A DNA stretch of 64,000 bases from JBFWWP01 sp050246115 (GTDB taxonomy: Bacteria > Planctomycetota > UBA8108 > UBA1146 > JAJFFE01), in contig JBFWWP010000022.1 in assembly GCA_050246115.1 (NCBI GenBank), positions 42,368-106,367 of the forward strand. Direction: 5' to 3'. This document shows positions 25,778-33,582 of the stretch, piece by piece. The notes under the pieces were generated by a model that was given only the letters and a program-made list of their open reading frames with translations, had not been told where the DNA came from and did no database searches. The translations under genes were made by a program, and so were the position numbers. Every line of letters begins with the position of its first letter. Position 1 is the first letter of the stretch.

Positions 25778-26130
25778 GGGGCCTCCGAGGGACGCGAACC
25801 GCGGCCCAGGTCAGACAATGTGAGTGGGCCGCCAGTCCCGCGGGTCCACGAACGAGGGTCGGACTCGCGGCCCCGCAGGGGCGGTTCTGCACGAGTCGGC
25901 AGCGATGAAGCCGTTGAGCACACAGGCGTTCGTCACGCGCCGGTGGCCGTTGGTTATAGGTCTTGCCGAGCGCCATCGCAAGCAAGCCGCGCACGGGCTG
26001 CGGACGACTCGAAGCTTCAGCCCCGGGCGACGTGGAGGGCCGCGAACGAGTCTCGACGCGAAGGGTGTGAAGTCGCTCGCGCGGGTGGAAACGCGTGGCC
26101 TGCGGGGTGCCACTACGCTATCCTCACGCC
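25778..26130. other. Intergenic region between divergent dnaE and zinc-ribbon gene
   Basis: This 353-nt stretch separates the divergent starts at 25777 (-) and 26131 (+) and must hold the dnaE promoter. The only structure I see is the short GC-rich inverted repeat GGCCCC-GCA-GGGGC near 25880. The open frames crossing it are Arg-rich and look non-coding. Confidence 0.4.
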
Positions 26131-26349
26131 ATGAACAGCGGCGCACGAGACCGAGCCGACGGCGGCGCCGCACGGGCGCCGCGGACTTGGGTGAGCGTAT
26201 ACTTTCGCTGTTGCAACATTTATCAGCGGGTCTACTTTGCTCGTGGATCCGTGAGCGCGGTCGGAAGATGCCCGTCTTGCCTGCGTGAGATCCAGTTCCG
26301 CCTCGACGCTGACGCTGACCCCGGACGGTTCTTCACTGCCGAGGAGTGA
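26131..26349 (+). CDS. Small conserved zinc-ribbon-like protein
   Basis: A 72-residue protein from ATG 26131. The core WVSVYFRCCNIYQRVYF then CPSCLREIQFRLD has a CC pair and a CxxC spaced like a small zinc ribbon. I associate this pattern (RCCNxYQRVY ... GRCPxC ... RFF) with a small conserved planctomycete protein of unknown function; that is recall, not a search. Upstream there is no clear ribosome site. Its stop lies 83 nt before the next start, and a GTG of the next frame overlaps its stop by 4 nt. Confidence 0.62.
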   Translation: MNSGARDRADGGAARAPRTWVSVYFRCCNIYQRVYFARGSVSAVGRCPSCLREIQFRLDADADPGRFFTAEE

Positions 26350-26432
26350 GCGCTCGAGATCGTTCCGCAGGCGCGGCAGATCGACCTCGGTGGCCCGATT
26401 CTCAGTGGCGCTGCAACCAGGAGTTCGACCGC

Positions 26433-27290
26433 ATGATTCGACGACAGAGTGCTGCGCCTGCCCCGGTAGCTTCGGACGTCGATCCGGGGACTACTGAGCC
26501 GGCACTCGCAGCAGCCAACGCGGCTCGGGAGGCCGCAGCCACCGAGCCCAGCACCGTGAGTGGGGCTGAGGTCGCTGAGACGGGTGGCGCTACCGCGAGC
26601 GGACGTGGGCCTGCACTCGCACGGGTCTACGAAGAAGGGCTGCGGGTCGACAGCCGCTTCCGCTGGTCCGTCGGCGGTGCGCGCCCGGTTTGTTCGCAGT
26701 GCCACACCGAGATCGCTCCGAGCAGCAGCTTTCACACCGTTCTCGTCGAAGCTCCCGCCGGAGCGACTGCGGCGGAGCCCGGCGATCTGCTCGAGGTCTT
26801 CGAGCGGCGCGATCTGTGCGAAACCTGTTTCCAGCAGGCCGACCGCTCAGCGGTCTTTGCCTTTTGGAAGAGTGTGCTCCCGGCCGCACGTGGCGAGGTG
26901 AAGAAGAGCGTGAACGTCGTCTCGCTCCGAGCCTATCTGGATCGCTTGGTCGACTCGCTGCGGGAGTCGCGGGGCCTCGACGGAACCGATCGAGGCGAAG
27001 TTCTCACGCTCGATCGTGATCAATCCGCAGATCCCGGCGACGATGTCACTCCCCACGGAGGAGGGGTCGAGGAGGGCGGCCTCGACACGGTCGCGTCGGG
27101 TACCACCCTGGCCTACTTGCTGGGCCTGTTCCTGGTCCGCAAGCGCAATCTCCGCTGGGGTGAGATCACGGACGGGGTCCTGACCCTCTTCTGCCGCACG
27201 ACGGATCGTGCGTATCGTTTGCACGCCCCCAACCTTTCCGCGGAAGACCTGCAGAAGGGCATTCGCGCCTTCGAGGAACTCTTCGGGTAA
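26433..27290 (+). CDS. Hypothetical protein with paired CxxC motifs
   Basis: A 285-residue protein from ATG 26433, which has AGGAG ten nt upstream. The frame also reaches GTG 26346, overlapping the previous gene by 4 nt, but those extra 29 residues look non-coding. After an Ala/Glu-rich N-terminus, CSQCHTEI (CxxC) and RRDLCETCF (CxxC) probably bind one zinc. The rest is helical: an ARVYEEGLRVDSRFRW stretch before the first CxxC and YLLGLFLVRKRNLRWGEI near the end. The GVLTLFCRTTDRAYRLHAP segment and the FEELFG end recall planctomycete hypothetical proteins. No enzymatic signature. Confidence 0.66.
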   Translation: MIRRQSAAPAPVASDVDPGTTEPALAAANAAREAAATEPSTVSGAEVAETGGATASGRGPALARVYEEGLRVDSRFRWSVGGARPVCSQCHTEIAPSSSFHTVLVEAPAGATAAEPGDLLEVFERRDLCETCFQQADRSAVFAFWKSVLPAARGEVKKSVNVVSLRAYLDRLVDSLRESRGLDGTDRGEVLTLDRDQSADPGDDVTPHGGGVEEGGLDTVASGTTLAYLLGLFLVRKRNLRWGEITDGVLTLFCRTTDRAYRLHAPNLSAEDLQKGIRAFEELFG

Positions 27291-27844
27291 TCCTGCTCCC
27301 GCGTGACTCCACTCGAAGCAGGCGCAGGCCGCGGGTGCTTCGGGCCTAGACTCTCTCCAAGGCCGCGGCGAAGCCGCGTTCGCTTCACCCGCAAACGCTC
27401 GCCTCAGCGCTGGCTCCCCTCTCCCACATTCAGGGTCCGCCGATCCGGCCCACGACCGTGGCCGTGGCCCTGCGACCAGCGGGTCGGCATGGCCGAGACG
27501 CGACGGCGGCCCTCGACCTCACTCCAATCGCTCGTCCCGAGCCCGCCATCGAACCCCGCTTGGCCTGCGAACGGGCTGAATTTCTGGGATAGCCCTCCAC
27601 TGGCTCTCGAAGTGTCTCTGTAAGTCCTTTTTATGAAATTGGTTAGATAGGTTGTCGCGGGCGCGCGGCGACCCCCCGGCGGCGCGGGGCGCCCGCACCA
27701 CCAAAAAAACACGCGAATCGAGGGGTGAGCTAGGACCACAACATGTAGTAGACGGTGCCCGAGCGCACCGCAGCCAGTTGTAGCAACTGAGCCCCGATCT
27801 TGACTTACGAAGGATCCCGACGGTGTATCGAGAACAACGGAGGA
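27291..27844. other. Long intergenic region ahead of the mraZ promoter
   Basis: No convincing gene is visible. It contains an AT-richer patch at about 27618-27655, a GC-rich block at 27655-27700 followed by seven As, and a perfect inverted repeat CAGTTG-TAG-CAACTG at 27775-27789. A TTGACT at about 27800 has no good -10 partner. The region probably contains regulatory or 3'-UTR sequence for the flanking genes. Confidence 0.4.
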
Positions 27845-27873
27845 TTGACGCCGCTCGGCCCCACGGATAGAAA
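27845..27873 (+). promoter_or_regulatory. Sigma-70-type promoter of the mraZ/dcw cluster
   Basis: TTGACG at 27845-27850 (five of six matches to the -35 consensus) is followed by a 17-nt spacer and TAGAAA at 27868-27873 (four of six at -10). Transcription would begin near 27880, about 230 nt before the mraZ start. The phased TGTGG repeats begin immediately after the -10 element, as expected for a repressor-controlled mraZ promoter. Confidence 0.62.
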
Positions 27874-27908
27874 TGTGGGGCGTTGTGGTGTCATGTGGAG
27901 TGAAAGGG
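27874..27908 (+). promoter_or_regulatory. MraZ-type operator: phased TGTGG repeats
   Basis: TGTGG occurs at 27874, 27884 and 27894, exactly 10 bp apart, each followed by a base and G, with a degenerate fourth copy (AAGGG) at 27904. MraZ proteins are known to bind G-rich direct repeats of this kind, one helical turn apart, upstream of their own gene. The overlap with the predicted start of transcription fits autorepression. Binding itself is inferred. Confidence 0.62.
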
Positions 27909-28110
27909 AGCGTCCCGGATTCCTGTGTGTTCCGGGAGCCGTGCGTTGTCCTGAGTGCTGGCTGCGGGTCGCGTCCCGTTCGCTGGGCGGGTGCCTGCAG
28001 TCGCCAGCTCAGGGCTCGATGTCGGTTGGTGGTCGATCTTCCTTTCGCGAGAGTTTGTCTGCGAAGAACCCGGTGAGCCCGCCCGTGCGTGGCTTCCGGT
28101 TCCGGGGGGC

Positions 28111-28602
28111 GTGTTGCCGGCTCGGTTCATCGGATTCTACCCACACACTCTCGACGAAAAAGGTCGGGTGATCATTCCGCATCGATTTCGGGATGAGATC
28201 CGCGATCGGGAGACAGGCCACACCCTGGTGATCACCAAGTCTCCGGAGCAGTGCCTCTTTCTCTACACCCTGAACCAGTGGGACGCCCTGAGTCGATCGC
28301 AGGAGTCTCTCAACAAGGGCTCGCGCGAACTCTGGAAGTTCCAACGCTGGTTCCACGCCACGGCGGAGCAACTGGTTCCGGACAAGCAGGGGCGCGTGCT
28401 GATTCCGGAGCGACTACGGGCGCTCGCTGGCATCGAACGCGAGATCGTGCTCGCGGGGTGCTACGACCGAATCGAAGTGTGGTCGAAGGCGGGCTGGGAG
28501 CAAGCGCAGGACGAGGCGCTAGCGACGTACGGGGACAGCGTCGACATGTTCCTGACGGGCGGCACGGCAGTGACGCAAGCCGTCCCGGACGGACAGGTCT
28601 GA
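28111..28602 (+). CDS. mraZ: Transcriptional regulator MraZ
   Basis: DNA-binding AbrB/SpoVT-fold regulator, usually the first gene of the dcw cluster and a repressor of it. The product has the two MraZ repeats: FIGFYPHTLDEKGRVIIPHRFRD at the N-terminus and ATAEQLVPDKQGRVLIPERLRA in the middle, both with the DxxGRxxIP motif. GTG 28111 gives 163 residues, close to the usual length; TTG 28114 is equally possible. The frame continues upstream for 52 codons without family similarity. The 230-nt leader from the predicted promoter is long. Confidence 0.93.
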   Translation: MLPARFIGFYPHTLDEKGRVIIPHRFRDEIRDRETGHTLVITKSPEQCLFLYTLNQWDALSRSQESLNKGSRELWKFQRWFHATAEQLVPDKQGRVLIPERLRALAGIEREIVLAGCYDRIEVWSKAGWEQAQDEALATYGDSVDMFLTGGTAVTQAVPDGQV

Positions 28603-28652
28603 GCGATTTCGGGGATTGAGCGTCCAACGCTCTGAGGAAGTGAGGTCTGGCG

Positions 28653-28943
28653 ATGAAACGTTTCGTGCGACCGTCTGCGCAGCGTAGCGAGCGTGACGGA
28701 TCGACGGTGTCTCGCGTCCGTCATCATCTCGACGTGCTGGCGTCCGGTCGTGGCGGCGAGGTCCCCAGCGGTTCGATGCTCGGCGATTTGCGCTCGCTCT
28801 TGGCACGGTTGGGCCGTGTGCACGAACGCGGCGGCGACTTTCAGAGGATCGGACTCGGCCCCCACCTGAGCGAGGCGATGCGGGCGCTGAATCTGGTCGG
28901 CTGCGAGTTGCTCGTGCTCGCTCCTGAACGGGAGGGGGTCTGA
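28653..28943 (+). CDS. Hypothetical protein between mraZ and rsmH
   Basis: A 96-residue basic protein from ATG 28653, with a GAGG site about eight nt upstream. The product (MKRFVRPSAQRSERDGSTVS..., ending LLVLAPEREGV) has no recognised domain, although the middle (LGDLRSLLARLGRVHERGG) is helical. Its position inside the dcw cluster, and the 4-nt overlap of its stop with the rsmH start (CTGA), argue that it is a genuine, coupled gene rather than a chance frame. Confidence 0.6.
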   Translation: MKRFVRPSAQRSERDGSTVSRVRHHLDVLASGRGGEVPSGSMLGDLRSLLARLGRVHERGGDFQRIGLGPHLSEAMRALNLVGCELLVLAPEREGV

Positions 28944-29845
28944 CCCAAAGTGAATCGCAAGTCCACATCCCGGTCCTCCTGGAGGAGGTACTCCGTGTCC
29001 TGGAACCGAGCCCCGGGGGGCGTTTTCTCGACCTCACCCTGGGAGCCGGCGGGCACGCCGGCGCGATCTTGCAGCGTATCGGCCCTGTGGGGCTCCTGGT
29101 GGGTTTGGATCGGGATCGGCAAATCCTGGAGGTAGCGCGCGCACGCCTGCACTCCCCGAATGTGCGGTGCATCCACGGGAGTTTCGGTGATCTGGAAGCG
29201 TTGCGCGCTGCCCTGCCCACGGAACAGTTCGACGGCATGCTCCTCGACCTCGGCGTGTCCTCGCTGCAGCTCGACGAGTGTGAGCGCGGCTTCAGTTTCC
29301 GACGCAGCGGTCCCCTCGACATGAGAATGGACCCGAGCCACGGCCCGTCGGCTCGCGATCTCGTGCGCGACGCCACGATCGAGCAGCTTGCGACCTGGAT
29401 CAAGGATTTTGGAGAGGAACGGCATGCGCTCCGCGTGGCGCGTGCCATCGCTGTCGAACGGAGTCGGGCGGAGATCACCACGACCGGTGAACTCGCGGAG
29501 GTCGTTCGGCGCGCGGTCCCCAAGAGCCGGACGGGGATCGACGCGGCCACTCGCACCTTTCAGGCGCTCCGCATCGCGGTGAATGGGGAACTCGACGCGC
29601 TTGACCGATTCCTGGCTCGGTTCGACCCGTGGCTCGCTCCTGGCGGACGCATTGCCATTCTGTCGTATCACTCGCTCGAGGACCGGCGCGTGAAGCTGGC
29701 CTTTCGGCAGCGCGTCAAAGAAGGGGATTACGAGCCCATGACGGAGGGCTCGGTGCGCCCCACGGCCGACGAAGTGCGGGCGAATCCGCGCGCCCGCAGT
29801 GCCAAGTTGCGTGCCTTGCGTAGGCGAGAGGCGGTCGATCGTTGA
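28940..29845 (+). CDS. rsmH: 16S rRNA (cytosine1402-N4)-methyltransferase, probable CTG start
   Basis: SAM-dependent methyltransferase acting on C1402 of 16S rRNA. The frame contains the standard N-terminus VHIPVLLEEVL, LTLGAGGHAGAIL (the SAM loop), LLDLGVSSLQLDE, GFSFRRSGPLDMRMD and the C-terminal ILSYHSLEDRRVK. An in-frame TGA at 28925 and the absence of ATG, GTG or TTG before the HIPVLL segment leave CTG 28940 as the best start. It has GGAG five nt upstream, overlaps the upstream stop as CTGA, and gives 301 residues. The first conventional start (TTG 29069) would remove 43 residues, including the SAM loop. Confidence 0.9.
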   Translation: MTQSESQVHIPVLLEEVLRVLEPSPGGRFLDLTLGAGGHAGAILQRIGPVGLLVGLDRDRQILEVARARLHSPNVRCIHGSFGDLEALRAALPTEQFDGMLLDLGVSSLQLDECERGFSFRRSGPLDMRMDPSHGPSARDLVRDATIEQLATWIKDFGEERHALRVARAIAVERSRAEITTTGELAEVVRRAVPKSRTGIDAATRTFQALRIAVNGELDALDRFLARFDPWLAPGGRIAILSYHSLEDRRVKLAFRQRVKEGDYEPMTEGSVRPTADEVRANPRARSAKLRALRRREAVDR

Positions 29846-30138
29846 ACAGTGTTCCACGCTGGTTGCTGGTCGGCATGATGCTCATGACCTTCGGGGTGCA
29901 GTTGACTGTCGAGGCGTGGAATCAGCAGGCGCTTCGCCGGCAGATCTATCTCCTCGAACAGGATCACGACCAGGCGCTCGAGGATCACCTCGCGGCACGG
30001 GCACGCTACCAGTGCGACGTGCTCGCAGCGCGACCCGTGCTGACGTTGCCACTCGGCGACGTGGAGGTTGCTGAGTCGGCGGACGCAGCGCTGCACTTGC
30101 GGGAAGCCGGGCTCACGCCCTGGGGCGGTGGTCGCTGA
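29842..30138 (+). CDS. FtsL-like bitopic membrane protein
   Basis: A 98-residue protein between rsmH and the penicillin-binding protein gene, exactly where ftsL lies in other dcw clusters. It has a short cytoplasmic start, one membrane helix (WLLVGMMLMTFGVQLTVEAW, residues about 7-26) and a helical, coiled-coil-like segment (QQALRRQIYLLEQDHDQALEDHL). FtsL is poorly conserved, so topology and position are the evidence. The start is TTG 29842, overlapping the rsmH stop by 4 nt; the stop shares a base with the next ATG. Confidence 0.6.
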   Translation: MNSVPRWLLVGMMLMTFGVQLTVEAWNQQALRRQIYLLEQDHDQALEDHLAARARYQCDVLAARPVLTLPLGDVEVAESADAALHLREAGLTPWGGGR

Positions 30139-32084
30139 TGACCGCGACGCGATGGACGGGTCATGGCTCGTCCGGAACGCTCCTGCAGCGTGGGCGCAAA
30201 CTCGTTTGGTTGCTGCAAGCCGGGGTCGTCTTCTTGGCCTTCTGGACCGCTTGGCTGCAGTTCGGTTGTACTCAGGCCGAGCGAATCCGCCATGAGACGA
30301 ACACGGTTCGGACGAGCACGGACCTCGCACGGCGGGGCACGCTGACAACTCGTGACGGATTCGTGCTCGCGCAAGACCTGCTCGCCTGGCGCGTGGGCAT
30401 CGATCCGGCGAGCGTGTTCGCTGCGGTCGAGCGCGATGCGCGCGTCGCCCCGACGGACCGCGTCCGCGAAGCTGCCCGCCGCGTCCGCGAGGTGTTGGCC
30501 ACTTTTCCGTTCGGGACGCTCGCAAGCGGTCGCCCGCGCGCCGAGGTCGAGGCGTTGGCAGTCGCCGCCCTGGAACCATCCCAGGGCGATGATCGCCCAC
30601 GCACTCGCTACGTTGCGATTGGCGAGTTCCACCGCGAACCCGAATACCGTGGGTACCAACGATGGGAGCGCGAGCAGCGGGGCGTGTTGCGCACGACCGC
30701 GTTCACCATCGAGCCGTTCCACCGCCGTGATTACCCGCACCCGGTGCTCGCGAGCCAGGTCGTGGGTGAAGTCGGGCGCGACGGGTTCGGATTGTGGGGG
30801 CTCGAGGCCGTTTGGGATCGATGGCTGGCCGGGCGCAACGGGCGCGAGCGCTCGGAGCGCGTCGGCGGAGGGCGCATGGCGGGGCTCGACGACGGCGGGG
30901 TAGCCACGCTGGATGGTCGAGATCTCGTGCTCACGCTGGACTCCCGGGCGCAGCAGTTGCTCGAAGCCGAACTCACTCGGACGCATCGAGAGTGGCAAGC
31001 CGAACGCGTGCTGGGGATTCTCGTCGAGCCAGCCACCGGGGCCGTGCGCGCTCTGGCGAGCACGCCGTTCCTGGACCGAGGCGAGTTGGCGCAACTCCAA
31101 GGCCAGGAGCGGATGACCGAACTCGCTCGTTGCATGCAGTGCTTGGCCTCGTATCAGTTCGAACCCGGGTCGGTCATGAAGTCGTTCATTCTGTCGGAGG
31201 TCTATCGGACCGGCGTCGATCCGACGCAACTCGTTACCGATGGTCACAAGACTTGGCGTTATCGTGGCCGGGTCGTCACGGACTCGAGCACACACGGGCA
31301 GCTCGACATCGACGGATCGGTCGTTCATTCGAGCAACATCGGCCTGGCGCGGGTGGGCTTGCTGCTCGGCGGCGACAAGGTGCGCGAGTGTGTGTCGCGA
31401 TTCGGCTTCGGAAAGTCGACGGGTATCGGGCTCGACGTTCACGAGTGGCCTGGTTCGGTGACGCCAGCGCAGCAATGGTCCTACTACGCCACCACCGGGG
31501 TGCCGTTTGGCTACGAGATCGGCGTGACCACGCTGCAGTTGGCGCGCGGCTACTGCGCGTTGGTGAACGGCGGTGATCTGGTGCAGCTGCATCTCGTGGA
31601 GCGCGCCCGCGAACCGGGGGTCGGATCTCCGCCGGCGCCGATTGGCCCTGCGGCCCGCAATCCGATTCTCGGCGACGACTCCGCCGGCCGCCGTGTCAGT
31701 GAGCGCGTGCGTGCGACGCTCCGCGAGGTCGTCATCAGCGGCACCGGGCAGGCGCTAGAGAAACCTTTGTTCGGTAACCCGATTGGTTTGGCCGGCAAGA
31801 CCGGGACCGCCCGTGTGAGTGCCGGTAAGTCCGGCTACATCGAGGGTTGCTACCGATCTTCGTTCGTCGGGTTCGCGCCGTTCGAAGATCCCCAGTATCT
31901 CGCTGTCGTGGTCGTCGTGAAACCGCAGGGGGCCCACTATGGAGGCGTCGTCGCGGGCCCTGCCGTGCGGCGGCTGTTGGGCGCCCTCATGAGTGCACCG
32001 TCGCCCGAACTCGAAGCGCGGCTCGATGAGGTTGTGTGCCCGCCCAACGCCCAGGCGTTGTATCATGCCGCGAACGAGAGGTAA
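30138..32084 (+). CDS. ftsI: Class B penicillin-binding protein, FtsI-like transpeptidase
   Basis: Septal peptidoglycan transpeptidase anchored by an N-terminal helix. The 648-residue product has a membrane segment near residues 24-43 (WLLQAGVVFLAFWTAWLQFG) and the RRGTLTTRDGFVLAQD dimerisation-domain motif. Catalytic motifs are EPGSVMKSF with the SxxK serine, HSSNIG (SxN) and AGKTGTA (KTG). Start ATG 30138 overlaps the FtsL-like stop by one base. Its location before murE and murF is the standard ftsI position. A PASTA domain is absent. Confidence 0.94.
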   Translation: MTATRWTGHGSSGTLLQRGRKLVWLLQAGVVFLAFWTAWLQFGCTQAERIRHETNTVRTSTDLARRGTLTTRDGFVLAQDLLAWRVGIDPASVFAAVERDARVAPTDRVREAARRVREVLATFPFGTLASGRPRAEVEALAVAALEPSQGDDRPRTRYVAIGEFHREPEYRGYQRWEREQRGVLRTTAFTIEPFHRRDYPHPVLASQVVGEVGRDGFGLWGLEAVWDRWLAGRNGRERSERVGGGRMAGLDDGGVATLDGRDLVLTLDSRAQQLLEAELTRTHREWQAERVLGILVEPATGAVRALASTPFLDRGELAQLQGQERMTELARCMQCLASYQFEPGSVMKSFILSEVYRTGVDPTQLVTDGHKTWRYRGRVVTDSSTHGQLDIDGSVVHSSNIGLARVGLLLGGDKVRECVSRFGFGKSTGIGLDVHEWPGSVTPAQQWSYYATTGVPFGYEIGVTTLQLARGYCALVNGGDLVQLHLVERAREPGVGSPPAPIGPAARNPILGDDSAGRRVSERVRATLREVVISGTGQALEKPLFGNPIGLAGKTGTARVSAGKSGYIEGCYRSSFVGFAPFEDPQYLAVVVVVKPQGAHYGGVVAGPAVRRLLGALMSAPSPELEARLDEVVCPPNAQALYHAANER

Positions 32085-32097
32085 GGAGTGTCGGCCG

Positions 32098-33582
32098 ATG
32101 ATCGTTCCGAGCGGCGACCTTGCGCGCACCCTGAGTCATGATCAAGTCGTGAGCCTGCTCGGTGCGCAGCCCGAGGGTCTGGCCCCGGCTGGACCTTTCG
32201 TTGGCGTTGGGCAGGATGACCGTCGTATCGAAGGGGATCTCTTCGTTGCCGTGCGCGGGCGCCGACATGACCCCCTCGGTCAGATCGGGGCCTTGGCTGC
32301 GGGCGGAGTTCGTGGACTGGTCGGCGAAGCCGAACGGCCCGGCGACTGGCCCTATGCCTACTACCGCGTTCCGTCGGCACGGCGCGCGTTGTCGCTGCTC
32401 GAGCAGGCCTTCCGTGGCAATCCTGCACGCCACCTGCGAGTGATCGGGGTCACCGGCACCAACGGCAAGTCGACGACAGTAAGACTGTTGGCGGGCATTC
32501 TGCGCGCGGCCGGGCGTCGCGCTGGCTGGGCGAACACGGTGACGACCGCGACACCGCGTCACGAGTTTCCGAGTTGCATGACTACCCCGGAGCCGCGTGA
32601 GCTCGCACGAATCCTGGCGCAGCAGGTCGCCGACGGCGCCGAGGATGTCGTGTTGGAGGTGTCCTCGCACTCGCTCGCGCAAGAGCGCGTTGCTGGACTC
32701 GAGTTCGCAGGGGCAGTGTTCACCAATCTCAGTCGCGATCACTACGACTATCACGGTACCGAAGCCGCCTACTTGGAAGCCAAGCTGCGGCTGTTTCGCC
32801 AGTTGACCGAGGGAGCGCCAGCCGTCATCCCGGCTGGCGGGCCGGTCGCGCGCGACGCCGCAGAGCTGGTCGGTCGAGCCGTTCTCTCCTTCGGGGACCA
32901 CGCGCCAGCGGATGCGTATGCGCTCGAGATTCGGCCCGAGCCGCAGCGCACGGTGGCGCGCCTGTCGGTGCTGGGCGACGAACTCGAAGTGATCACGCCG
33001 CTCGTGGGGCGGCACAACATGCGCAACGTGTTGGCTTCAGTCTTGCTCGCGCGTGCCCTCGGCGTTGCGAGCAGCGATGTGGCTCGGGGCGTCGCCGAGA
33101 CGCCGCCGGTGCGTGGTCGTCTGGAGCGCGTACCGACCCCCCGCGGCCAGGTGTACGTGGACTACGCGCACACGCCCGACGCCCTCGAGTCGGTACTGCA
33201 GTCGCTGCGCGAGCGTGTCGGCGGTCGTTTGTTGGTCGTCTTCGGCTGCGGTGGGGATCGCGATCGGGGCAAGCGTCCCGTGATGGGTCGGGTGGCGGAG
33301 GAACTCGCCGACTTGGTGTTCGTGACTTCGGACAACCCGCGGAGCGAGGATCCGCGGGCGGTGATCGATGACGTCCTCGCTGGCATGCGCCGATCCACGA
33401 GCGTGCGCGTGGATGTCGATCGGCGGGTGGCGATTGCCGCTGCGCTGGATGCGCTTCAGGAGTCCGACGTGCTGGTCGTCGCCGGGAAGGGACACGAGAC
33501 GAGTCAAGAGATCGCTGGACGTCAGTATCCCTTCGATGATCGTCAAGTCGTCGAAGAGATCATTGCGAAAGGGGAACGATGA
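32098..33582 (+). CDS. murE: UDP-MurNAc-L-Ala-D-Glu--meso-diaminopimelate ligase
   Basis: Adds the third residue to the peptidoglycan stem peptide. The 494-residue product contains the ATP loop VTGTNGKSTTVRL, VLEVSSHSLAQERV, YAHTPDALE and, at 412-415, DNPR, the motif that selects meso-diaminopimelate over lysine. This predicts DAP-type peptidoglycan. ATG 32098 has AAGGA(G) ten nt upstream and a 13-nt gap after ftsI. The last codons overlap the murF start by 4 nt. Confidence 0.95.
   Translation: MIVPSGDLARTLSHDQVVSLLGAQPEGLAPAGPFVGVGQDDRRIEGDLFVAVRGRRHDPLGQIGALAAGGVRGLVGEAERPGDWPYAYYRVPSARRALSLLEQAFRGNPARHLRVIGVTGTNGKSTTVRLLAGILRAAGRRAGWANTVTTATPRHEFPSCMTTPEPRELARILAQQVADGAEDVVLEVSSHSLAQERVAGLEFAGAVFTNLSRDHYDYHGTEAAYLEAKLRLFRQLTEGAPAVIPAGGPVARDAAELVGRAVLSFGDHAPADAYALEIRPEPQRTVARLSVLGDELEVITPLVGRHNMRNVLASVLLARALGVASSDVARGVAETPPVRGRLERVPTPRGQVYVDYAHTPDALESVLQSLRERVGGRLLVVFGCGGDRDRGKRPVMGRVAEELADLVFVTSDNPRSEDPRAVIDDVLAGMRRSTSVRVDVDRRVAIAAALDALQESDVLVVAGKGHETSQEIAGRQYPFDDRQVVEEIIAKGER

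Noticed and set aside
27655..27711. GC-rich block and A7 run as a terminator
   Set aside because: A plus-strand hairpin here would be followed by As, not Ts, and on the minus strand the T run precedes the stem; wrong polarity for either strand.
25778..27840. tRNA or small structured RNA in the intergenic regions
   Set aside because: No TPsiC-type GGTTCRAATCC box or cloverleaf-like pairing found; AT-rich patch at 27618-27655 has no stable fold that I could see.
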